This document shows, one piece after another, positions 54,049 to 61,176 of a stretch of 64,000 nt of DNA. The translations under genes were made by a program, and so were the position numbers. This DNA is from Brevibacterium permense (GTDB lineage: Bacteria > Actinomycetota > Actinomycetes > Actinomycetales > Brevibacteriaceae), in contig NZ_JABSSX010000002.1 in the NCBI RefSeq assembly GCF_013280495.1, positions 1 to 64,000 of the forward strand. Direction: 5' to 3'. The notes beneath the pieces were generated by a model. It did not search any database, was not told where the DNA came from, and saw only the letters and a program-made list of their open reading frames with translations. Every line of letters starts with the position of its first letter. Within the stretch, counting starts at the first letter, position 1.

Positions 54049-55407
54049 TCAGGACTTCTCGCCGAGGATCCTCTCGGCGGTGGCGGTGCCGATGCGCACC
54101 GCTCCGTCGACGTGCTGGTAGCCTTCGGCAGCGATATCGGAGCTGGCGAAGTGGACGGGCCCGACCGGATCGTTCTGGAACGGTCCCCACCGGTGCAGAC
54201 CGCCCAGGTCGTAGCTCGTCGCATAGGCTCCGCGGGTCCATTCCTCCGCCCCGAAGTCGGAGAGGTAGAACACCCGGGGGTCGAGTGCCTTCGGGCCGAG
54301 GAATTCGGCGAGGGCTTCGAGGATCTTCGTCCGGCGGGACTCTTCGTCCAGGGCCCACATGGCATCGGCGTTGACATCGGAGATGAAGCCGACGAGAGTG
54401 CCCTGCTCTTCACAGTGGTTCGTGTTGTCGTAGACCTCTTGGACGAGACGGGAGGCGCCGAAACCGGTTCCGCACAGACCGTCTTCGCGCCAGAACGGTG
54501 TGTCGTAGGTGGCGTGGACCTTGATGACGAGCCCCATCGACTGGTGTTGGTGGAAGATCTGCTGGAGCCTCGGCAGCGGCGGGTCATAGCTGATGCGCGA
54601 GTACAGGTTCGGCGGAACGGCGACGATCGCCTGGCCTGCGCTGACTGTCAGTTCGTCGGTCGAGACCCGGACACCGGTCTCCGACCATTCGATCCGGCGG
54701 ACCGGTTGCTGCAGACGGACGATGTCCTCGCCGAGCTCCTCGGCCATCTGCACCGAAACCGACTGCATCCCGCCGACGACGCGACGATCGAGGATGAAGT
54801 GATCGTCGACGAGATTCGTGAAGGATCCGGCCGAGGAGGCCATGAGGATGGCTTGGAGTGCCGAGAAGGTGGTGGCGGGTTTGGTCAGCATGCCGCCCGC
54901 GACGAACAGTCCGATGTTCTCACATGCGAGTTCGTCCTCGGACTGCTGACGCAGCCAGTGGTGAAAGGAGATCGAATCGAGTTCGGCAGCGTCCTCGGCA
55001 TCCCAGGGGGCCTTCGGACCGATCCTGGCGGCGAGTTCGTCGAGGATGCCGATGAGGCGCTCCATCTCGGACTGGGTCGACTCGCCCACCGGGAACATCT
55101 CCCCCGAATAGACGGTACGCGTTCCGTCGGGAGCGATGTAGACGCTGTCTCCGTCACGGTACCGCGGGTAGGTCTCTTTGCCGAGTTCGTCGACGAGGGC
55201 CAGCAGGGCGGTCTGATCCGGGGAGATCCACTGTCCGCCGAGTTCGAACATCTGCCCGTCGATGTGTTCGGTCCAAGTGCGGCCGCCCACACGGTCACGG
55301 GCCTCGAGCACGATGACGCTGCGTCCGGCCTTCCGCAGCCGACGGGCGGCGCTCAGACCCGATGGGCCTGCTCCGATGATGACGACGTCACGGGTTTCTG
55401 CGGACAC
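54049..55407 (-). CDS. Flavin monoamine oxidase (putrescine-oxidase-like)
   Basis: FAD-dependent amine oxidase of 452 residues: dinucleotide-binding VVIIGAGPSGLSAARRL, VLEARDRVGGRTWTEHIDG, FELGGQWISPDQ, and C-terminal GAYATSYDLGG with VHFASSDIAAEGYQHVDGAV. Oxidises primary amines such as putrescine or tyramine to aldehydes with H2O2 and ammonia; the exact substrate is unknown. The GTG at 55407 has AGGAGG 8 nt upstream; the longer frame adds unrelated residues. Permease and AraC genes follow in the same operon. Confidence 0.9.
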   Translation of the reverse strand: MSAETRDVVIIGAGPSGLSAARRLRKAGRSVIVLEARDRVGGRTWTEHIDGQMFELGGQWISPDQTALLALVDELGKETYPRYRDGDSVYIAPDGTRTVYSGEMFPVGESTQSEMERLIGILDELAARIGPKAPWDAEDAAELDSISFHHWLRQQSEDELACENIGLFVAGGMLTKPATTFSALQAILMASSAGSFTNLVDDHFILDRRVVGGMQSVSVQMAEELGEDIVRLQQPVRRIEWSETGVRVSTDELTVSAGQAIVAVPPNLYSRISYDPPLPRLQQIFHQHQSMGLVIKVHATYDTPFWREDGLCGTGFGASRLVQEVYDNTNHCEEQGTLVGFISDVNADAMWALDEESRRTKILEALAEFLGPKALDPRVFYLSDFGAEEWTRGAYATSYDLGGLHRWGPFQNDPVGPVHFASSDIAAEGYQHVDGAVRIGTATAERILGEKS

Positions 55408-55511
55408 GGCGAACTCCTCCTGAAGCGATTGGGGTGGCTTCAGGCTAACGAGATCCCGGGCCCGTGCCAAGACGGATTCGGCAAGTGCGGAATCCGCACT
55501 CGCCCGGGCGG

Positions 55512-56360
55512 TCAGCGGAACTCGCGGGGATCCGCCGCAGGGTCGTTCTCGAGGGCGGTGATGAAGCTCCACGAATCGGGTCGCGAACCGTCGAGGTCAT
55601 TGAATCCGCAGCGGACGGCCAATCCGTGGGTGTCCTGCGTCGAAGAGTTGAAGCTGTGCCGGTCGGGATCAGCGGCCAGTGCGACAACCGAACGACCGAG
55701 CAGATGAGGCGTCTCGGAAATCGCAAAATCGCGTGGCGGTTCGGTGCGGATTTCGTCGAGCGAGTCGCGCATCCAGTCGTTCTCTGTGGTCCCGAAGTGA
55801 ACGAGCATCATCTCCGATCGCAGCCAACCGGGGGTGATGGCGACCGCAGTCGCTTCCACCTTGCCGAGTTCGTGGCCGAGTCCGAATGCCAGACGGCTCA
55901 CAGCCTTCTTCGTGCGGTCGAGGAAGACATTCTCCCGGTAATGGCTCGCGTTGAACTCCGCGGTGCCGTCGGTGATTTCGATGTGGAGACCGCCCGGATT
56001 CAGTGTGAGCAGGGGCAGGGCGGCATGTGCTGTGTGCAGGTGAGTGAGCAGACCCGCCCGGAACAAACGCATCTCGGTGTCGAGCACGGTCTCCCCGAAC
56101 GGCGTGCCCCACTCGACGTAGGCTTCTCCCCCGATGTCGTTGACGAGGATGTCGAGATGACCGTGGTCGGTTTCGATCTGGCCGATCGCCTGTGAGATCC
56201 GGGCCGGATCGAGTTGATCACAGACGTGGGCTTCGGCCCGGCCGGCTCCGTGGGCGGCCCCGGCGACGAGGGCGACCTTGCCGCTCAGTGCACGTTGGGA
56301 GAACGGAACGAAGTCGGCAGGGTCGGCGGCGTGAGCTGATTCCGGTGTCCGTGTATTCAT
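55512..56360 (-). CDS. Short-chain dehydrogenase with a deleted N-terminal segment
   Basis: SDR-family protein. The coenzyme motif GKVALVAGAAHGAGRAEA is followed directly by DQLDPARISQAIGQIE, where related enzymes have roughly 40-45 more residues (strand 2 and the coenzyme-specificity loop). The rest is normal: LDILVNDIGGE, EITDGTAEFNASHYRENVFLD with the Tyr-x3-Arg-type site, ATAVAITPGWLRSEMM, and a DLDGSRPDSW end. The gap keeps the frame but should disrupt coenzyme binding. ATG 56360 is chosen so the operator lies upstream; 56390 is possible. Divergent from the WYL regulator. Confidence 0.75.
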   Translation of the reverse strand: MNTRTPESAHAADPADFVPFSQRALSGKVALVAGAAHGAGRAEAHVCDQLDPARISQAIGQIETDHGHLDILVNDIGGEAYVEWGTPFGETVLDTEMRLFRAGLLTHLHTAHAALPLLTLNPGGLHIEITDGTAEFNASHYRENVFLDRTKKAVSRLAFGLGHELGKVEATAVAITPGWLRSEMMLVHFGTTENDWMRDSLDEIRTEPPRDFAISETPHLLGRSVVALAADPDRHSFNSSTQDTHGLAVRCGFNDLDGSRPDSWSFITALENDPAADPREFR

Positions 56361-56381
56361 GGAACCAGACTCATCGGCTTC

Positions 56382-56402
56382 CACTGACATCTCGTGTCAG
56401 TG
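56382..56402. promoter_or_regulatory. Operator-like inverted repeat between SDR and WYL regulator
   Basis: CACTGACA-N5-TGTCAGTG is a perfect 8-bp inverted repeat located exactly between the divergent genes, 21 nt from the regulator start and 22 nt from the SDR start. Confidence 0.65.
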
Positions 56403-56422
56403 TCCTTCACTATTCTCGGAAC

Positions 56423-57358
56423 TTGAAAGCTGCTCGCCTCGTTTCGGAGATCGTCATCCTCGGTGCGCGTTCTCGGCAGATCACGGCATCCGATCTCGCG
56501 CGACGTCTCGAGGTCACCGAGCGGACGATCTACGGTGACCTCGGTGAGCTGTCGCGGATGGGCGTTCCCGTCATCGCCGAGGCGGGGCCCGGCGGCGGGA
56601 TCAGCCTCCTCGGCGACTGGGTCTCGCCCGTGGCGGTTCTGACCCGTGACGAACTCGACTCACTCCTCATCGGCTCCCCTGCCGCGGCCGATCTGGGCTT
56701 CGCGTACGCGTTGGCCACGGCCCGAGCGAAAGTCCTCACCGAATCGTCATCGGCATTCTCGCAGCTCATCCTGGTCGACGGGCCGGACTGGTTCATGGCC
56801 AAGGAGAATCCCGAGCAGCTCGACACCATCGTCACCGCACTGCGCACTCAGCGGGGACTGCAGGTCGCGTATCGCGGACGGAACGGTCTGCGATCGCGCA
56901 CGCTTCTGCCTTTGGGTCTCGTCGTCAAAGCCGGTCGCTGGTATCTCGCGGCTCAGCCGCCGGGAGGCAGGCCTCGAACCTATCGAGTCTCACGGATCGG
57001 CTCGGCCGAGCTGCGATTCCTCCGCTGCACTCCCCCACCGAATTTCGACCTCACGGCCTACTGGACGGGTGCGCAGGCCGAATTCGACGCCTCGATCCGT
57101 CGAACTCGTGTGAGACTGCGGTTGCCCGTGGCCCAGATCGATGACCTTCTGCGTACGATTCCGGGCCGACTCACCGAGGCTGCCGTCAACGCGGGGCGGA
57201 TGGATCGCGACACCATCGAGATCGACCTTCCCATGGAACCCGACGAGGAGGCTGTCAGTCAGCTCGTCACCGTGCCCGGGGTCGAGGTCCTCTCACCAAA
57301 ACAGCTCCGCCGCGACCTGCACGTTCGTGCACGGGCCGCGACGGAGCTCAATGAGTGA
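56423..57358 (+). CDS. WYL-domain (YafY/DeoR-like) transcriptional regulator
   Basis: A 311-residue regulator with an N-terminal winged helix (SRQITASDLARRLEVTERTI, residues about 17-36, then YGDLGELSRMGVPVIAEAGPGG) and a WYL ligand-binding domain (about 140-300, GLVVKAGRWYLAAQPP with the W-Y-L motif, TYRVSRIGSAEL). The start is the TTG at 56423, which keeps the HTH whole and leaves the inverted repeat upstream; the longer frame back to 56192 overlaps the SDR gene. Such regulators usually repress themselves and the divergent oxidoreductase. Confidence 0.82.
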   Translation: MKAARLVSEIVILGARSRQITASDLARRLEVTERTIYGDLGELSRMGVPVIAEAGPGGGISLLGDWVSPVAVLTRDELDSLLIGSPAAADLGFAYALATARAKVLTESSSAFSQLILVDGPDWFMAKENPEQLDTIVTALRTQRGLQVAYRGRNGLRSRTLLPLGLVVKAGRWYLAAQPPGGRPRTYRVSRIGSAELRFLRCTPPPNFDLTAYWTGAQAEFDASIRRTRVRLRLPVAQIDDLLRTIPGRLTEAAVNAGRMDRDTIEIDLPMEPDEEAVSQLVTVPGVEVLSPKQLRRDLHVRARAATELNE

Positions 57359-57386
57359 TGTAAGCAGTCAGCAGCTGACCGCAGGG

Positions 57387-58187
57387 TCACTGCACTTCGT
57401 ACTTGCCGTTGATCTGTCCGGCGCCGACGCCGCCGACGGCTTCCATGGCGGCCTTGGACAGGTCGAAGCACCGATTGCCGTGGTAGGGGCCGCGGTCGTT
57501 GACTCGTACCGTCACGGACTTTCCGTTCGCGCTGTTCGTGATCTTCACCTTGGAACCAAACGGCAGGGTCTTATGGGCTGCTGTGAGCTTGTTCGTATCG
57601 AACTTCTGACCGTTTGCAGTGGGACGGCCGTCGAATCCGTCACCGCCGCCGTAGTAGGACATGGGGCAGCTGCCGGATTCGCCGGCCGACTTGCCGGAAT
57701 TCGACGGTCCGTCGTTCTCGTCAGCGGACCCGCCCGTCGAGGCCTCCTCCTTTTTGTCAGCGGTCTTCGACGGCTCAGGCCTGGGTGTCTCGATATGAGT
57801 GTCGATCGTGACTTCTGCGGGTTTCTCCTTGGCCTGCTTCTTCGCCTTGGCGAGGAATTCATCCGCGGCCTTCGTCGGTTCGGAGACGGCGACGGCGGGG
57901 GCTTCGGCCGGCGCTTCCGCCACGACCTGGCTGCCCGTGGAGGCATCATTGGGCACCATTGCAAGGCTAGAAGCGACGACGGCTGCCGTTGCGGCCGTCG
58001 GCACGATGAAGGCGGAGAGCACCGGACGGGTGCGGACTGCTGCCAGCACTCCCCCAGCGGTATTGGGGCGGTCGGTCGGTGCGTGGCGTCCGGTCTTCTT
58101 CTTCGCCGTCAGGGCTGAGAAGATCGAGCCGGTCTTCTTGGTGCTCGGTGCTGAGTGTCTGCCCACAGTGGTGTTCCTCGTCGTCAT
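57387..58187 (-). CDS. Secreted RlpA-like double-psi beta-barrel protein
   Basis: A 266-residue exported protein. A basic cytosolic part (about 1-45), a hydrophobic segment (about 53-78, VLSAFIVPTAATAAVVASSL), a Pro/Glu/Lys/Ser-rich linker (80-165) and a C-terminal RlpA-like domain can be seen. The domain contains SYYGGGDGFDGRPTANGQKF, TAAHKTLPFGSKVKITN and VRVNDRGPYHGNRCFDLSK. The DPBB residues His and Asp needed for lytic transglycosylase activity in RlpA are present (TAAHKTLPFG, NDRGPY). Acts at the cell wall. ATG at 58187 preferred over the TTG at 58205. TAAC half-sites lie upstream, as at rpf. Confidence 0.85.
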   Translation of the reverse strand: MTTRNTTVGRHSAPSTKKTGSIFSALTAKKKTGRHAPTDRPNTAGGVLAAVRTRPVLSAFIVPTAATAAVVASSLAMVPNDASTGSQVVAEAPAEAPAVAVSEPTKAADEFLAKAKKQAKEKPAEVTIDTHIETPRPEPSKTADKKEEASTGGSADENDGPSNSGKSAGESGSCPMSYYGGGDGFDGRPTANGQKFDTNKLTAAHKTLPFGSKVKITNSANGKSVTVRVNDRGPYHGNRCFDLSKAAMEAVGGVGAGQINGKYEVQ

Positions 58188-58261
58188 CAGAGAGTGTCTC
58201 GGCAACTCGGAGATGCAATGGGAAGACCTCTCGCCACAGTGCGCTCGAGGAGAAACTCCAA

Positions 58262-58315
58262 GTTATCTGATCGTTATCTTCACAGATTCTAGTTAAGGAA
58301 CTGTTACAAAAGCAA
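58262..58315 (-). promoter_or_regulatory. Promoter and TAAC half-sites of the rlpA-like gene (possible MtrA site)
   Basis: On the minus strand GTAAC (58303-58307) and TTAAC (58292-58296) are 11 bp apart, and ATAAC (58273-58277) and ATAAC (58262-58266) are again 11 bp apart. A TTGCTT (58310-58315) with TAGAAT (58286-58291) at 18-nt spacing is a plausible promoter embedded in the array. Confidence 0.5.
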
Positions 58316-58429
58316 TGTGGCGCACCGGAACGGTGTGCCACATTGGATGAGATTCTGCTCACGACAGCAAGTCCGCGCGCCGCTGTCCTCAGAACCTCGA
58401 CGGGCGCGATAGACGCAAGCCGATGATGG

Positions 58430-58753
58430 TCACCGGGACTTGCGCGTCACCAGCTTCCGGACGTTGTCGGCTCCCGTCGTCACGGTCTCCTGCGCCCGGT
58501 CGAAGACTCGTTCGACCTTGCCGCTGCGCACAGCATCATCGATCACGTGAGAAACGGAACCCAGTGCACGGTTGACCCCGTTCTCGGTGGCTTCGATGAG
58601 ACGGGAGGTCGAAGCCGCCCCACGCACGTTCTTCACACCTGAGCTCGCGACGCTGTATGCGCGTCCGGCGGCCCGGCGGGCACGTTCGGTCGGGGTCTTC
58701 GCGGTCGCGTCGATGACGTCGTCGGGTTCGATGGGTTCGCGGTGTGAGCTCAT
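58430..58753 (-). CDS. Small basic hypothetical protein
   Basis: A 107-residue soluble protein with no family I recognise. It begins SSHREPIEPDDVIDATAKTP, is helical and Ala/Arg/Val rich (TERARRAAGRAYSVASSGVK, VNRALGSVSHVIDDAVRSGK) and ends RKLVTRKSR. It overlaps no other gene and has plausible codon use. The ATG at 58753 or one 18 nt earlier could be used. Divergent from the GDPD gene. Confidence 0.65.
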   Translation of the reverse strand: MSSHREPIEPDDVIDATAKTPTERARRAAGRAYSVASSGVKNVRGAASTSRLIEATENGVNRALGSVSHVIDDAVRSGKVERVFDRAQETVTTGADNVRKLVTRKSR

Positions 58754-58809
58754 GGCTCCATCCTTGAACACAGCCTCGGCGAAATCAACACCCTGGTTAG
58801 GATTGGACC

Positions 58810-59574
58810 ATGAATTCCCAGCGGGAGGTCACCGCGGACCCAGAGATCATCGCGCACCGAGGCGGCCTGTGGCCGGGAATGAGCGAAAACACCCTTGAGG
58901 CATTCGCCGCTGCGGCGTCGGCCGGAGTCGAGTGGATGGAGACCGACGTCCACGCCTCCGCCGACGGAATCCTCTTCGCCGCGCACGATGCCGACCTCAA
59001 ACGCATCGCCGGGCTGGACCACACCATTCGGGAACTGCCGGCAGCCGAGCTCGACCGAGTCGAACTCCTCACGGGGGGTCGGCTCCCCCGCCTCGAGGCG
59101 TTGGTGGAAGCACTTCCGGAGGTGCGCTGGAACATCGATGTCAAAGCCGCTCACAGCATCGGCCCGATGATCCGCTTCGTTCACAATTTCCATGCCGCCG
59201 ACCGCATCCGTCTCGCTTCCTTCGATTCCGCAACCCTCCGACGGCTGCGCATGGCTCTGCCTGGTGTGCGGACGTCGACGGGAACGACGGAGACCGCCCT
59301 CTTCGCCCTCGGTCGGCTGCCGGGAGTTCCCGATCACGGGGTTGCTCCCCTCCCGCCCGGAGCCGACGCTCTCCAGGTTCCGGTCTCGTTCAGACGGGTG
59401 CCTGTGGTCACTGCCGATTTCGTAGCGCGGGCTCACCGGTCAGGTCTGCTTGTCCACGTCTGGACGATCAATGACGAGGCGACGATGCGGTCGCTGCTCG
59501 ATCTCGGAGTCGACGGGATCGTCACCGATGATGTCGAGCTCGGCCTCTCGGTGCTGGCAGGCCGACACGGCTGA
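58810..59574 (+). CDS. Glycerophosphodiester phosphodiesterase
   Basis: Hydrolyses glycerophosphodiesters to glycerol-3-phosphate. TIM-barrel signatures: IIAHRGGLWPGMSENTLEAF (HRG with the catalytic His and Arg), WMETDVHASADGILFAAHD (Glu-x-Asp metal site, second catalytic His), WNIDVKAAH, and the late HVWTINDEATMRSLLDLGVD with GIVTDD. The 254-residue protein lacks a signal peptide, so it is cytosolic. Confidence 0.92.
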   Translation: MNSQREVTADPEIIAHRGGLWPGMSENTLEAFAAAASAGVEWMETDVHASADGILFAAHDADLKRIAGLDHTIRELPAAELDRVELLTGGRLPRLEALVEALPEVRWNIDVKAAHSIGPMIRFVHNFHAADRIRLASFDSATLRRLRMALPGVRTSTGTTETALFALGRLPGVPDHGVAPLPPGADALQVPVSFRRVPVVTADFVARAHRSGLLVHVWTINDEATMRSLLDLGVDGIVTDDVELGLSVLAGRHG

Positions 59575-59615
59575 GTCGAGATTCCGGCGAGGAATGGATG
59601 CCTCCCGGTCGGTGA

Positions 59616-59641
59616 GGAATATTCGAGCACGGTAGACTGTT
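59616..59641 (+). promoter_or_regulatory. SigR/SigH-type promoter of rbpA
   Basis: GGAAT (59616-59620) and GTT (59639-59641) are exactly 18 nt apart, matching the described SigR consensus GGAAT-N18-GTT. A housekeeping-like TAGACT (59633-59638) overlaps the spacer. Both lie 44-69 nt upstream of the rbpA start. Confidence 0.7.
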
Positions 59642-59684
59642 GCATTGCGTCCAAGGTGTGCAGTCGAGTCGGAAGGTCTTAGAT

Positions 59685-60026
59685 ATGAGCGAACGCAGTC
59701 TCCGCGGAACACAGTTGGGCTCGCGCAGCCTCGAAACCGAAGAGGGCGTCGAGCCGGCACCCCGCCAGATGGTCGAATTCGAATGCGAAGACGGGACCCG
59801 GTTCAAGGTGCCGTTCTCCATCGAAGCCGAGGTCCCCTCGACCTGGGACTCGGGAATCCACGGCATCGGTGTCCGCGTCGGAGTCAACGAACCCGATGGC
59901 GAGCCCGTCAAGCATGTGCGCTCCCACTGGGACATGCTTCTGGAACGCCGATCCTTCGACGAACTCCAGGTGCTCCTCGACGAGCGCCTCGCAATCCGTC
60001 GCGGTGAGGTTCCGGCCCAGAGCTGA
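59685..60026 (+). CDS. rbpA: RNA polymerase-binding protein RbpA
   Basis: Actinobacterial transcription factor that binds RNA polymerase and group I/II sigma factors and stabilises open complexes. The 113 residues show the core domain (QMVEFECEDGTRFKVPFSIE, EVPSTW), the basic linker (EPVKHVRSHWDML) and the sigma-interacting domain LLERRSFDELQVLLDERLAI. Only one of the zinc-binding Cys/His residues of the Streptomyces protein is kept, so it is probably zinc-free. GGAAGG lies upstream of the ATG at 59685. Convergent with ppm1, the same pairing as M. tuberculosis Rv2050-Rv2051c. Confidence 0.93.
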   Translation: MSERSLRGTQLGSRSLETEEGVEPAPRQMVEFECEDGTRFKVPFSIEAEVPSTWDSGIHGIGVRVGVNEPDGEPVKHVRSHWDMLLERRSFDELQVLLDERLAIRRGEVPAQS

Positions 60027-60048
60027 AGTAGCCGCAACAGGAATTCTT

Positions 60049-60080
60049 AAGGGGTGCAGGTCAACAGACCTGCACCCCTT
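60049..60080 (+). terminator. rbpA terminator
   Basis: A perfect 14-bp stem with an AACA loop, 22 nt after the stop, ending CCCCTTATT. Confidence 0.85.
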
Positions 60081-60145
60081 ATTGCTACCTGACGGCGGCC
60101 CAGCAACCTCGCGCCAGGTTGCTGGGCCGCCGTCAGGTAGCAATA
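60080..60145. repeat. Perfect 30-bp inverted repeat
   Basis: Bases 60080-60109 and 60116-60145 are exact reverse complements separated by CGCGCC. It abuts the rbpA terminator and ends 4 nt before the ppm1 stop codon, so it can also terminate ppm1. The stem is far longer than any other in the window. Confidence 0.9.
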
Positions 60146-60149
60146 GGGA

Positions 60150-60899
60150 TTAGTTGGAGCGGGTCAACAGGCGGCGCAGCTGACTGCGGCGGCGACTCAG
60201 CCCCCAGCCAGCGACCTTCGTGAACGCTTCGGTGATGATCGAGCCGCTCATCTTCGATTCACCGAGCTCGCGTTCGACGAAGACGATGGGCACCTCGGCG
60301 ACACGGAATCCGGCCTCCACGGTCCGGTAGGTCATGTCGATCTGGAAGCAGTATCCCTGCGACTGCACATCGGTGAGATCGAGTGCCTCGAGCACAGCGC
60401 GGTTGTATGCACGGAAACCGGCGGTCGCATCTTTGACTCCCAGACCCACGACCGCGTTGACGTAGACGTTCGCGCCGCGGGAGAGGAAGTATCTCGACTT
60501 CGGCCAATCGACGATCTCTCCGCCTGGCACCCACCGTGAGCCGATGATGAGGTCCCCTCGTCCTTCTGCCGCGGCGCCGAGCAGCTGCCCCAGGTCGAGG
60601 GAGCGGTGAGAACCGTCAGCATCGAACTCGCAGATGATCTCGTAGTCGCGGTCCAATGCCCATTCGAATCCAGCGATATAGGCCATTCCGAGGCCCGACT
60701 TCTCGCTGCGGTGGAGGACGTTGATGCGGGGATCCAGCCCAGCCTGCTCATCGGCCCACTCGCCGGTTCCATCGGGAGAGCTGTCGTCGACGATGAGGAC
60801 GTCGACTTCGGGCTGCTGTTCGAACAGTCCGGCCAATGTTACGGGGAGGGCCAGACGTTCGTTGAAAGTGGGGATGACGACAAGAATCTTGGAAAGCAC
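60150..60899 (-). CDS. Polyprenol-phosphate mannosyltransferase (Ppm1 catalytic domain)
   Basis: GT2 glycosyltransferase that makes polyprenyl-phosphate-mannose from GDP-mannose for cell-envelope lipoglycans and protein mannosylation. The 249 residues show VVIPTFNERLALPVTLAGLF, LIVDDSSPDGTGEWAD, the metal-binding DADGSH, IIGSRWVPGGEIVDWPKSRY and GFRVAEVPIVFVERELGESK. The acyltransferase (Lnt) half fused in M. tuberculosis Ppm1 is absent, as in Corynebacterium. GTG 60899 has GGAG 5 nt upstream. The adjacent 60900-61176 stretch shows no gene. Confidence 0.92.
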   Translation of the reverse strand: MLSKILVVIPTFNERLALPVTLAGLFEQQPEVDVLIVDDSSPDGTGEWADEQAGLDPRINVLHRSEKSGLGMAYIAGFEWALDRDYEIICEFDADGSHRSLDLGQLLGAAAEGRGDLIIGSRWVPGGEIVDWPKSRYFLSRGANVYVNAVVGLGVKDATAGFRAYNRAVLEALDLTDVQSQGYCFQIDMTYRTVEAGFRVAEVPIVFVERELGESKMSGSIITEAFTKVAGWGLSRRRSQLRRLLTRSN

Positions 60900-61176
60900 G
60901 GACTCCACGATACGCGCTAGTCGCCCCAGACAATGAGTCGACACCCCCGCCTTCGGACCACGCTGCCACGGCAGCGAGTTATCTATTGACGGGAGTGCCG
61001 ACTCCATCCCACTTCAAGCGGAATGTTCACGTCGAATCTAATGGCCCACAGAGACTTTGCAAAATCGCTGTGACCTGGGCTGATGGCTGAAACTGCAGGT
61101 CAGAGGTTTAATTGAGAAACCGAAATTCTCAGCCCATCGGCGTGTCGGCTGGACAGGCCGAAGCATCGGTTTCAGA

